Source of the DNA: Theocolax elegans
Lineage: Eukaryota > Arthropoda > Insecta > Hymenoptera > Cerocephalidae
DNA: 64,000 bases
Assembly: GCA_026168455.1 (NCBI GenBank)
Contig: CM047425.1
Coordinates: 89,469,580-89,533,579 of the forward strand
Direction: 5' to 3'
The position numbers were made by a program, and so were the translations under genes. Under the pieces are notes generated by a model. It saw only the letters and a program-made list of their open reading frames with translations. It ran no database searches and had not been told where the DNA came from. Below are positions 57,101 through 64,000 of the stretch, one piece after another. Each line of letters starts with the position of its first letter. Within the stretch, counting starts at the first letter, position 1.

Positions 57101-60100
57101 CCGTTTTTCCGCTCCTCCTCCCCCGCCGATACACTTTTCTCTCGATGACGATGATGATTGTCATTACTCGAGCGACCGGCAACAACGCGCGCTCGCACAC
57201 ACACACACACACACACGTGCACAATCTCCAAGTTATTTCATTTATCGGTATAGGAATCAAGGAAGTTGGGTAATCGATAATTCAACTTGGTCGACAATGA
57301 TTTTCTATACGATATCACGGACTTCACTTTGGAAAATTAGGTTTCTGGTTTATAAGATATGGGTATACAACTTTCGGACACAATGAATTATTGATGCCGC
57401 GAGCGCGCGGAAATCAGTCTGCGAGGAAAACGACCGTGAAACACATTGGTGCTCCGTTGCACCTTCTTTTTGAATAACTTTTATATTCAAATAAAGCGAC
57501 AAAACGGATTTATTCTCGCGCGAAGTAAACGACTTTTGCTATAACGCGTTCGACAAAAAAATGTACAGAGATAGCAGTATTGGTGTATACCCGGTCCGAG
57601 AGCGTATAGACGGGAATATATTCGCGTATAGAAAAATGTATTTACCAACCGGTTCTTTAGTATACGGTACTGCACTGATAACGTTCGACCAGAGTATATC
57701 GGATCTCCATCGCGAACACTAGTACTCACATCGCAGTGTATTAAAGAAGAAAAGAAAAATTAACGCTTTAATCGAAAGTTGAATTTTTCAACCTGATATA
57801 TATATAGAACAAACCGTGTCAACATTATATCTATACGCGTTTTACAAAAGGTAAACCACAAAAGAGCACCGGTAAAAAGATCTTAGAGCAGTTTCGCGTT
57901 CCCTTGGGCGGAAAACATCTAGTTAGAAAAAACATAAGCTCGGCTAGGACATTTTTCTCCCGCGAGAAAGTACGAAAAATCTTGGGAGACTATAGTCGAG
58001 ACAATAGAGATATATCTTCTTACTCGAAAGAGGCGACAATTTCTCCACGTGCGTAGAAACAAGTGAAACAAAAGAAGGGCTCCGGCTTTCTCGAAATTCT
58101 GTAGCTGATACTAAGAAAGTAGCGCTTCCTGCGGAGGTTTATATACGGGGGGATAACGATCGCGTGCGGGGTAAGGTGCGTCGACTTATTGCATCGGTAG
58201 CGCCAAGTCGTGGTCTGCAGTGGGTGTCGGGTTACCGCGAGAAGGGATGTGACTCTCTACGATGCACCGCAGTAATTGAACATCGTATGCGAGTATCGAC
58301 GTGGACTTATCTCTCATCGCGGTTAATCAACTCAAATGCCTTTGCAATGCGATTCCTCCAGTTTTCCCACTCGTTTGCTCACTCCTTTAAAGTAAAAGAT
58401 TTTCTCATTGTTTCAAAACTGTTTAACGATGGCATCGAATTCCGGCTGTTCATTTCGGTCAAGAGAACTTGTATTTATCATTTTATATTATGTAATTACA
58501 ATACGTTTTAAATATTTATAACCGAGTAGCAATTTTCCAATCTGTAATTTTGCAACGAAAATCACATTTTTCGGTTATAATTTAACACTTTTCGCAATAT
58601 AATTAGCAATTATGATAATGACATATCGTACATACGTAAAATGCATATATAAACACGAATAAATATATTTAATTTAATTATATTCATCATTAAGAAAAAA
58701 ATTTCTCCGATAAACTATTTTTAAACGAAACATATAACACATGTATTTAATTTGCTATTAAGATAAGTTGATGAACCGATTCAACTGAAAATAACGCGGA
58801 AAACTAATTTTCTAAAAAGGATGAGATTCTATTGGAACGGCATTATTACATTTCCTCCATTTTAATTTCAGATGTATCATTTACGGCCGCGATTTACCGA
58901 GTGCGAAACCGACTTCACCGAGACCAACCTACGCGAGATCGATCGACGTCTTAATAACTGCCGATAGGTATCGAATCGCTCATTGATGCACAATGCATAC
59001 ATACACATATAGGTACACGCACACATACACACACCCAAAGTTGCAATCGTTCCCCGCTACGCAGAGCATGAAGTATGACGTTTGGAACATGCATTCCGCG
59101 CTCGTTGAGCAACATTATGCCTCGCGTTTCTATCAACGTTCATTCACAGCTTAAACAATAAACGCTTGCATACTGATGTTGTTCTAACGAATATATTACT
59201 TTCACTCTGATATTTTATATGTTCATTTTAACATATTCTTTTAATGCAGACAGCTTAATTTAATAAATTCATGACTCGTTAAGTATGTCATTAATTCTTA
59301 TTAAGATTTGAAAAGTGTAAAGGCAGTATTATAAATTATTAAATAGTTACATATATTAATTATTAAATAATTTAATGAAATACATTAAAATTGATAAAAA
59401 TTTAATAAATTATATTAATAATTTAAATATTTTCCTTCTTTCTTTATTGTTATAAGTTAAAAGAAATCTTATATATACCATAATTAGATCTAAATCTGTA
59501 CGTACATGCATACATAAATGACAGTTTCATCGATTCATCAAAAGAAAAAGAAAACAATTTATAGTTACACGATTACCAATCAGATACCTTATCTGCAAAA
59601 CACATCGGTGAAGTGTAAAAATTGAAAACAAGAAAAGAAATGATTACCTTCTCTGTAACTAAAAATTGTTCATCGTCGTTCCAATATGTCATGAACATTA
59701 ATGTAATGGGTTTTTGTGCCAGGTGCGCGGATAACCGTGACGTCAGTTCCCGAATTCACACGAAGCAACGTCACGGCGTAGCGAGCACCCTACAATTTCG
59801 GGTAAACATATATACATATATATATATATGTAGAACCTCGTCGAGAGGGTAGCGCGATGACCCGTGCCGGTTGCTACCCTATACGAGTTGGCGCAAAATC
59901 GTCGCGGTGGGTTAGGCAGCAATTATGATTAGCTCGACACTTGCCAGAGGTGGTCGATCGCCATGGGAACACGTACTCGATCATTTAATAATTCGACCCT
60001 TCTTTTCGTGACGAACACTATATTACTACGCTCATTTGGGAAATGCGCTCTCGATGCTTTGAGGTTATTTTAAGGTGTATACCACTTGAACTTTCTTTAA

Positions 60101-61068
60101 GTGGTCGGGCTTACATCGCACTTTTTATCGACGTATAACATATACAACGATGAGCTTGCGAAATTCATGGCTCTCGTGAACTTATATACCGTTAAACATT
60201 ACTATAGTTCATCTGTTAACTAAACATAACTTATTTTTTGTAACGATTTGAATTGTTAATTAAGAATTCTAATATTCTAGGAGAATAATTTGTAAAAATT
60301 GTTTGGCTTATATTTACTTGGAAAAATATATAAAAAATGGATTATCAGAAATATGCAGTATCGGTAATAGTTAAAAATATGAAATATTGGTATAACATAA
60401 ATTGTTACTACCAGTTAAAGTGATCTCGTACACCGTGTCTCGTAAATTATGCGTTCACCGAGAATTTACAAAATAAATCGACAAAACAGGAAATTTCACA
60501 TTACAAGCTAAGTATACAGGACTATGATCGCGATGCTCGAGATTACGCTACCAATTGATATCCTTCAAAATTACAAAATAATTGCGAATACCGCGACGAG
60601 CAGTACACAAATTACGTGCACCGCAATGAAAAAACAAAGAGTAGGGTATTCGTCAATAAATAAGCCCGCAGCGAAATAATCCATGGTAGAGATGAGTAAA
60701 AAGTACTGCAAAAAACTTCTCTTTGAGAGAAGCGAAATCAGAGGGCTGCATCGGTACATCCGATCGGTGACCGAAGGTGCAAGAGTATGTATATGTTTGT
60801 GTGTATAGATATGAGGATGTATAAAGGGCCTGAAACTCACCTTGCAGGGCTCTTTGCTCTTGGATCGGCAAAAACCGGGCATCTTGATGCCGCCGATGGG
60901 TATTTTCCTCTTGGGCTTGTGTTCCTCAAGTTCGAGCTCCGAAGACGGGGCGGTATGTTTCGTGTTCTCCGCGTTCAACATCTTTTCCCTCTCTTCCTCG
61001 GCGATCTCCTTCTTATCCAAACTCTTATCTTGCTCTTGGGCCGGTGGCTGCTGCTCGTTCTGGCTCAT
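13360..61068 (-). CDS. Nrt: Neurotactin, cholinesterase-like adhesion protein (complete CDS, 7 coding exons, 721 aa)
   Basis: Type II single-pass membrane glycoprotein for heterophilic adhesion; in Drosophila it acts in axon guidance and epithelia with the secreted ligand Amalgam. Minus-strand exons are 60841-61068, 22013-22195, 16126-16345, 15102-15594, 14583-14903, 13830-14171 and 13360-13738, totalling 2166 nt in frame. The charged cytoplasmic tail (about 210 residues) carries KIPIGGIKMPGF, GILEAIRLPLSSVFSRKKK and AAGLASVETLDD, which parallel Drosophila Nrt motifs (KKIPIGGLKLPGF, GLLNAIKLP, KAGLASMETLDD). A membrane segment (about 212-229) follows an RR pair. The esterase-like ectodomain contains FRGIPYAVPP, SEDCLYLDIYTP, PVVVLIGA and SGNYGLSDIITALEWV. 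The nucleophile elbow reads GHRAGG, with Arg at about 431 where active esterases have Ser, so it is catalytically dead like its ortholog. The C-terminus IVPAFARVD matches the family end. Introns 1 (38.6 kb) and 2 (5.7 kb) are very long. Confidence 0.97.
13830..14171 (-). CDS. Nrt: Nrt coding exon 6
   Basis: Acceptor ATGTTTAG|ATG and donor ATCAA|GTAAGT. The spliced frame starts GCQNAECLRKKTAEEL, matching fly ECADIQCLREASSERL, then RHEWLVKDDIIIQQH and ends GTMKRTDEAIK. The ATG at its left edge is internal to the protein, not a start. Confidence 0.95.
14172..14582 (-). other. Nrt intron 5
   Basis: A 411-nt AT-rich intron between exons 5 and 6 with no internal feature that I can recognise. The other short introns are 14904-15101 (198 nt) and 13739-13829 (91 nt). 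Confidence 0.9.
14583..14903 (-). CDS. Nrt: Nrt coding exon 5: pseudo-nucleophile elbow
   Basis: Acceptor AATTTTAG|ATT and donor ATTGG|GTAAAA. It encodes VFGFLAVEPL, SGNYGLSDIITALEWVNLNI, FGGDKSKVTLWGHRAGGTLV and AWISSGT. The GHRAGG motif replaces the GESAG of active carboxylesterases, so the serine nucleophile is absent. Confidence 0.96.
15102..15594 (-). CDS. Nrt: Nrt coding exon 4: membrane segment and start of ectodomain
   Basis: Acceptor TCGAACAG|CGG and donor TTTCAG|GTAATT (phase 2). The exon begins with the hydrophobic segment ATLLILLLVIIIISVACA, then PRRIIAQ. It continues into the esterase-like fold with CGMIQGLVEEDAFVFRGIPY, N-glycosylation sites NGT and NAS, and the conserved disulfide region around SEDCLYLDIYTP. 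Confidence 0.96.
15595..16125 (-). other. Nrt intron 3
   Basis: A 531-nt AT-rich intron. Reading through the exon 3 donor stays open for a further 51 codons and gives a Phe/Leu-rich stretch, but the underlying DNA is simply T-rich on the coding strand and no acceptor supports an exon. No other feature was seen. Confidence 0.85.
16126..16345 (-). CDS. Nrt: Nrt coding exon 3 (residues 138-211)
   Basis: Acceptor TTGCAG|GAC and donor GTCAGTG|GTGAGT bound a 220-nt exon ending in phase 1. It encodes DTDAELGGTGAAGLASVETL, then an Ala/Glu-rich linker, and ends in PHPFILCLSAARRNVIVS just before the membrane segment. Alanine codons make it locally GC-rich. AAGLASVETLDD is the conserved cytoplasmic motif. 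Confidence 0.94.
16346..18690 (-). other. Nrt intron 2, 3' part, AT-rich
   Basis: AT-rich DNA without coding signal. It carries the second copy of the dispersed repeat at 17808-17935. Open frames here translate to low-complexity Ile/Tyr/Lys-rich peptides and are not genes. Confidence 0.7.
17808..17935 (+). repeat. Diverged dispersed repeat, copy B
   Basis: Same orientation and same order of conserved words as 9643-9780 (ATTTATAAAATATC, CAAGTG, CGACTTATAT, TATATAAAGTGGAATGTA). It has scattered substitutions and a few gaps. It lies in Nrt intron 2. Confidence 0.55.
18691..19070. promoter_or_regulatory. GC-rich island in Nrt intron 2 with a perfect E-box palindrome
   Basis: A sharply GC-rich island in AT-rich DNA. 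It contains a short CGG run (about 18753-18770) and a purine/pyrimidine-alternating GCGC run (about 18850-18872). It also holds the perfect inverted repeat GCACAGGTGTG (18804-18814), GATTA, CACACCTGTGC (18820-18830). Each arm contains an ACAGGTG/CACCTGT E-box of the type bound by Snail-family and bHLH factors. Its role as an enhancer is inference. Confidence 0.45.
19071..20820 (-). other. Nrt intron 2, middle AT-rich part with CA microsatellite
   Basis: AT-rich non-coding DNA with a (CA)n microsatellite of about 28 nt at 19786-19813 and a poly-T/poly-A hairpin-like tract at about 20273-20295. Nothing else is recognised. Confidence 0.7.
20821..21365. repeat. Tandem duplication beside Nrt exon 2, copy 1 (about 0.55 kb)
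   Basis: This segment recurs almost identically at 21398-21944, beginning ATAGTATTTGCACAATTGCT and ending AAGAGTAGAGAATA. The differences I see are single-base length changes in short homopolymer runs (for example GTTTTAATG against GTTTTAAATG, and ATCGGTTAAA against ATCGTTAAA). That pattern fits either a very recent duplication or a long-read assembly artefact. Confidence 0.93.
21398..21944. repeat. Tandem duplication beside Nrt exon 2, copy 2
   Basis: Second copy of 20821-21365, separated from it by a 32-bp purine-rich spacer. It ends 69 bp before the first coding base of exon 2 on its donor side (22013), so no exon sequence is duplicated. A GAAGA-rich tract fills 21945-22005. Confidence 0.93.
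22013..22195 (-). CDS. Nrt: Nrt coding exon 2 (residues 77-137)
   Basis: A 183-nt phase-0 exon between acceptor TTTCAG|GAG and donor AAG|GTAATC. It encodes EDETKSSEAGDGEATKDG, TGANDKAAGGTPAKETKEKE and GRKGILEAIRLPLSSVFSRK, then KK. It has no internal ATG near its start, so simple ORF calling reports the wrong frame here. The GILEAIRLP plus basic cluster corresponds to GLLNAIKLP plus PKKK in fly Nrt. A tandem duplication ends about 70 bp beyond its donor. Confidence 0.93.
22196..26940 (-). other. Nrt intron 1, segment next to exon 2
   Basis: Alternating AT-rich DNA and GC/CpG-richer islands (islands at about 23060-23650, 24830-25260 and 25560-26160). A short TG run at 23283-23300 and a TA run at about 24798-24813 are present. 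Several overlapping open frames in the first island lie on both strands at once, which reflects composition rather than coding. No exon with splice support was found. Confidence 0.6.
26941..30449 (-). other. Nrt intron 1, islands at 27 kb and 28.5-29.5 kb
   Basis: GC/CpG-rich islands lie at about 26950-27480 and 28490-29480, with AT-rich DNA between and after them. The second island contains short (CA)n/(GT)n runs and a 32-bp minisatellite. I see no conserved protein or structural RNA. Confidence 0.6.
29143..29220 (+). repeat. GT-rich minisatellite, 32-bp unit, just over two copies
   Basis: The block GCGCGCGCTTGTGCACGGGT with a GT tail recurs with an offset of 32 bp (GCTTGTGCAC at 29161 and 29193), embedded in (GT)n. 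It has alternating purine-pyrimidine character and probably mutates by slippage. Confidence 0.85.
30450..33501. repeat. 3.05-kb tandem duplication in Nrt intron 1, copy 1
   Basis: The 3052-bp unit begins TCCGCAACAAGTCGAGTCGT and ends GCCCGCGGCACG, and is followed directly by copy 2. By eye the copies differ at roughly a dozen places. Most are homopolymer or dinucleotide length changes, with a few substitutions and one 4-base insertion (ATTCAATAATGG against ATTCAGCAAATAATGG). TCCG occurs at the left edge, at the junction and at the right edge, giving a 4-bp microhomology. Both ends of the unit are GC-rich and its middle is AT-rich. Confidence 0.97.
30600..30890 (+). promoter_or_regulatory. TATA-containing CpG-rich segment inside the duplicated unit
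   Basis: A TATA-box-like GGTATATAAGACC at about 30608-30620 is followed by roughly 270 bp of GC-rich sequence and then a donor-like ATACAG|GTTACG. The paralogous segment in copy 2 (about 33659 onward) keeps a TATA match despite a 2-bp difference. It could be a promoter for a plus-strand transcript antisense to Nrt, or only an enhancer-like island. Confidence 0.25.
33502..36563. repeat. 3.05-kb tandem duplication in Nrt intron 1, copy 2
   Basis: Second head-to-tail copy, ending CCCGCGGCACGTCCG before unique sequence TTTCTGGATATT. Matching open frames occur in both copies simply because the DNA is duplicated; they show no recognisable protein. CT-microsatellite length and the TATA-like site (TATATAAG in copy 1, TATAAAG in copy 2) are among the visible differences. 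Confidence 0.97.
36564..42200 (-). other. Nrt intron 1, 36.6-42.2 kb
   Basis: AT-rich DNA interrupted by GC/CpG-rich islands at about 37380-38100, 38840-39720 and 40500-41210. A (GGT)n run lies at 39129-39150. CT- and GA-rich tracts lie in the 40.8-41.0 kb island. The open frames are on overlapping strands with low-complexity translations; none is supported as a gene. Confidence 0.6.
39129..39150 (+). repeat. (GGT)n trinucleotide microsatellite
   Basis: About seven GGT units, followed by a further broken GGTGG run to 39160. It lies within a GC-rich island. Confidence 0.9.
42829..42841 (+). repeat. Poly-G run
   Basis: Thirteen consecutive G residues after GAAGAGGA, the longest G homopolymer noticed in the window. 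Its length may be unreliable in the assembly. Confidence 0.9.
44854..44903 (+). repeat. (AG)n microsatellite, about 50 nt
   Basis: An uninterrupted AG repeat of about 25 units, the longest perfect microsatellite noticed in the window. Long GA tracts of this kind bind GAGA-type factors in insects, but no function is shown here. Confidence 0.95.
46501..52260 (-). other. Nrt intron 1, 46.5-52.3 kb
   Basis: GC/CpG-rich islands at about 46920-47400, 47900-48440, 49380-49930 and 51400-52260 alternate with AT-rich spacers. CT/GA-rich tracts are frequent in the islands (about 47080-47115, 48141-48175). Many overlapping frames exist on both strands; none has recognisable homology. Confidence 0.6.
48141..48175 (+). 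repeat. (CT)n microsatellite with interruptions
   Basis: A run of CT units broken by one TTT. It lies within an island and accounts for the Leu/Ser-rich open frames around it. Confidence 0.9.
52261..56200 (-). other. Nrt intron 1, 52.3-56.2 kb
   Basis: AT-rich DNA to about 52980, then islands at about 52980-53560, 53980-54460 and 54900-56200. A GA run at about 54152-54169, a TA run at about 55190-55210 and a (GT)n microsatellite at 55894-55918 are present. No gene is recognised. Confidence 0.6.
55894..55918 (+). repeat. (GT)n microsatellite
   Basis: About twelve GT units preceded by GCATGCGC. Its alternating purine-pyrimidine sequence makes it length-variable. Confidence 0.92.
56201..60570 (-). 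other. Nrt intron 1, segment next to exon 1
   Basis: Islands lie at about 56730-58500 (with a (CA)n run at 57195-57216), 58880-59160 and 59690-60180, with AT-rich DNA between. The segment begins just downstream of the candidate alternative terminal exon. I could not find an unambiguous minus-strand AATAAA within several hundred bases of 60571, so a poly(A) site for that exon is not identified. Confidence 0.6.
60571..60705 (-). CDS. Candidate alternative terminal exon of Nrt encoding a C-terminal tail anchor
   Basis: A strong acceptor, AGTTTTTTGCAG, ends at 60706, only 135 nt after the exon 1 donor. Joining the two keeps the frame and adds 44 residues, YFLLISTMDYFAAGLF then IDEYPTLCFFIAVHVICV and LLVAVFAIIL, followed directly by a stop at 60571. 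The product would be 120 residues with one C-terminal hydrophobic segment of about 22-24 residues. Because the 135-nt intron is a multiple of three without stops, intron retention also stays in frame (165 aa). The segment alone is also a 37-aa smORF whose ATG at 60684 has an ACCATGG context. The codons are not T-run translation (GCG, GTG, CAC, CTG, CTC, GTC are present). Function and expression are unknown. Confidence 0.5.
   Translation of the reverse strand, partial: YFLLISTMDYFAAGLFIDEYPTLCFFIAVHVICVLLVAVFAIIL
60841..61068 (-). CDS. Nrt: Nrt coding exon 1 (residues 1-76)
   Basis: The ATG at 61068-61066 sits in a good context (CCAAGATGAG). The exon encodes a Glu/Lys-rich tail ending in KRKIPIGGIKMPGFCRSK, then EPCK, and a phase-0 donor AAG|GTGAGT. 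The reading frame stays open through the donor for another 89 codons, which matters for the alternative exon at 60571-60705. An acceptor-like TTGCGTTCGCAG ending at 61119 suggests that a 5' UTR intron precedes it. Confidence 0.93.
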
Positions 61069-64000
61069 CTTGGGTTCGTTATGCTACTTCTGGTGATGCT
61101 CGGGTCTAGACCTGGCCCCTGCGAACGCAATCGGATGTAATCAGTCGTTATTTATAACGCGTCTTCGCTTCTAAGATTATCGGGGAAGGTCAAAAAGGAA
61201 AATAATTAAATTCGATTGTAGGGAAAAGGTTTTGGAATTTTTCTAAGATAATAATAGTATTTACGTATATCCCATTCATACACGAATATCACGAATATTT
61301 GGGCGTTTATTTAAATGTCATTCTCGATTACGGCTAATTTATGTACGGAGCTCTGTAAAGTTTCTTATACATTGCAATTTGTTTGCATGTATCGCGGAAT
61401 TACTTTAAGAGCCATTCTACAGATAAAGTGGTATCAAGTGTTCAGAGTCGTGTCCAACTGATAATAATTGTTTTTGTTGTACTCCAGTTGTAAATGACAG
61501 GATATTTAAAAGAGAAACGAATGACCGAAGACAGATTACCAGACAATATAAATCACATTACCCTCCGAATGATTATGAAAGGACGTTTCAACTAGACATT
61601 GATGAATTATTATGTTTGATTGATTTAATTAAAGGAATTTAATAAAACGAATTTCACAACATCATCATCTTTTTTTTTCTTACCATGTACATGTTACATG
61701 TATAAGTTATTATTATACAATTTGAAATATGTTTAACTATCTTTAAGTTTATTACCATAATTCTTCGGAACAATGAGTACTGTATGTATAAATTATAATT
61801 TAATTGAATATTAATGAAATACTAAATGCTACAAATTAATTAAGTTTAAGAATCCTACCGATTTTCCGCAGTTATCAAACGTTAAGATAATTACTTATTA
61901 ATATTAATAATTAATAATCAATAATTTGTATACACGTATTTTTAAACAGACTGAAAGTTTGTTACGAAAATCTGTACTATTTTTTAAGGACTGTATAACG
62001 TATTTTTTAATTGACTGTATAATTTATACGAGTGTCGACATATTTATTAAACCTACTCAGAATTTCAAATGCACGTCATCGAAAAAATGATTATATTAAA
62101 AATATCAAAACCCTATAAAGAGTTCGGTGTATAAAAGTATCCAATTAAAATTCCAAAGCACGAAATCATTCATAAACATCCCTTAGTCATCGACGCTAGG
62201 CGTTTCAAGTAAACACTCAAGTTTCCTTCGAAGAAACACTCGATCAATGAGCAATGCCATGCACCGTGGCGCAGCAAAACGAAAAAATAGTTTCTCCCGA
62301 ATACGCCGAGGCAAGAACAATTTCAGGCGATCGTTACAATGGTTCAAAAAATATATAGCTGTGTCGAGAGATCGAGGAAAAGCAGAGAAAACGGCTATAC
62401 AAGGTCTCTCGACAACTCGACACCTCGAACTCACTGCTGTACATGCCGTCCCTAATCTATCCTGCATATATATATAATACAATAGTTTCTCGAGAGATCC
62501 AAAAGTGCGAGACTCGGAGCATAACCAACCCCATACGAGAAAGAAAAGGAAGGAGGACGGAGAGAGAAGAGGGAGCAGATACATGCATCTGGCATAGGGC
62601 TTGTTACAAAGTATAGTTTTATATATATATATATATACACATAAGAGCGCGTGCTCATGGATTCACCGCGCCGTAGGGATAAGGAAACAAATCATCTCAA
62701 CTCCCGCGGCTCGCGTTTTCCCTCTAGGCATCTTGGACATTTGTATTCTTTAGTTTATGAACGACGACTGGAAGCGCGCCCTCTTCGCTCGTTTATGATA
62801 TTTATCGTCAAGGGGTATGACTTCCTTCCTATATACGTTTAGTACCTTGGCTCTCTTATATACGCGGATGATGATGGATACATACTCGAATGCCCTTTTC
62901 GGGAGGAATTACGATTAATGCCTTTTTAAATGTCCACGTACTACATGAGTCACTGGCCCCATGCATTCGACAAAAGTTAAATTGATTTTTCTATGATTCT
63001 AATTATATTGATTCAATTTCGTATTGCTGCGGGAAATTCAGCGGCGCGACTCGAATGTGACTATGAATAGCTATAATGAAATTACTTTACTACGAAAGAG
63101 ATCTCGGCTGCATTTCAAAATTACACGAGATCGGATTAATTGTTAATGTCTTACTACGAATGTATTAGTAATTTAAGTCATTGATTCGTATAATTCAAGA
63201 AATTCAATATAAATAATAAGATATTCGAGATGTAATTAATTATTCGTTATTAAACAATTTAAAAGAATTATTCACATACATACTCGTTTATATATGAATA
63301 AAAGCGTATGAATAATTAGATTCGATCGAAACCTTTGTCGAGAGATGAATAAACTTTCGTTGCATTATTAGATTGTGGTTCATATTAAAATGTATTTATA
63401 TAAAAATCGAAACAGTTGAAACGTTATTTAATTTTAAAACGCTGAAAAAATACTTTGTATTCAGAGATCATGTGAAATCAGTAAGTTCACTATAGTTCAG
63501 TAATCATAGTTAAATGTAAGATAGATTTAATAGAAAGGACAACAAAGAAATCATCACGAAATCTGTTAATTTCACAATCACGACAAGTAAGTACAACCAG
63601 ATGCGAGATAGGACGATAGAGAGACAGTTTTTTCCACGCAGTCAGAGAGGAAGAGCGTCAGAGCATGGCAAAGGAGAGAGCGTCAAAGAAATTTGAAAGA
63701 ACGATCCATATACGAAACAGAAAAGAAAGAGAGATAGAAAGAGAGAAGCGAGGTCGAGCGTCAATTTCGCTGCCGCGCGACGACACACAAGGGCCATTCA
63801 AAGTGTATATTCGGCGGCGCGCGAGCATCGAGCCATGTGAACGAGATCCGAGGTGGCTAACTAAATAAATGCTCGGTGCTATTCAAACCCAGATTAATTA
63901 CGATCCTTTCGTACGTAGACACGGACTGAGTCACACGCGCACATCTCCTTCGGCGTGCAGAGAAAAGCGAAAGAAATAAGGTATATATATACATATTATA
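61069..64000 (-). promoter_or_regulatory. Nrt upstream flank, probable 5' UTR and promoter region
   Basis: 61069-61118 is probably 5' UTR, since an acceptor-like CGCAG|GGGCC lies at its upstream edge. After an AT-rich stretch (about 61200-62170), GC-richer segments occur at about 62180-62900 and 63580-63980; the latter is GA-rich on the plus strand. A minus-strand donor match GCA|GTGAGT at 62434-62429 could end a non-coding first exon. The transcription start is not identified and may be outside the window. Confidence 0.4.

Noticed and set aside
1..64000. CRISPR arrays, bacterial operons, phage or classical tRNA genes
   Set aside because: The window is an animal nuclear genome with spliced genes. 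I saw no spaced repeat array, and a by-eye search for tRNA T-arm motifs and a few well-known insect microRNA seeds found nothing convincing; a covariance-model search was not possible.

Overview
The window is nuclear DNA from an insect, most likely a hymenopteran (bee- or ant-like). It is AT-rich, the genes have many short GT-AG introns, CpG-rich islands are scattered through the non-coding DNA, dinucleotide microsatellites are common, and every protein has an obvious animal ortholog. I assigned species only by this general character. Gene models were built by reading splice sites by hand; each complete model gives exon lengths that sum to a multiple of three.

Layout from left to right. (1) 1-405, minus strand: the first three coding exons of eIF2B alpha, running off the left edge. 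(2) 845-3830, plus strand: a complete 11-exon ADAM17/TACE metalloprotease gene, head-to-head with eIF2B alpha over about 440 bp. (3) 4656-9191, minus strand: a complete 4-exon cytosolic isoleucyl-tRNA synthetase gene, tail-to-tail with TACE. (4) 9192-13359: about 4.2 kb without recognisable coding sequence, with a foldback element near 12 kb. (5) 13360-61068, minus strand: neurotactin (Nrt), a single-pass adhesion protein with a catalytically dead cholinesterase-like ectodomain. Its seven coding exons span 47.7 kb because of a 38.6-kb intron 1 and a 5.7-kb intron 2. (6) 61069-64000: upstream flank of Nrt, probably holding its 5' UTR and promoter.

The large Nrt introns make up about 70 percent of the window. 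They alternate between AT-rich DNA and GC/CpG-rich islands and hold two very recent tandem duplications: a unit of about 0.55 kb beside exon 2, and a 3.05-kb unit in intron 1 with a 4-bp microhomology at its breakpoints. Either could be a real recent event or an assembly duplication. The most interesting coding signal is an apparent alternative 3' exon only 135 nt downstream of Nrt exon 1. It would turn the first 76 residues of the neurotactin cytoplasmic tail into a 120-residue tail-anchored protein lacking the whole ectodomain.

The genes do not form a pathway. eIF2B alpha and IleRS are translation housekeeping genes, TACE is a membrane sheddase, and Nrt is a neural and epithelial adhesion protein.
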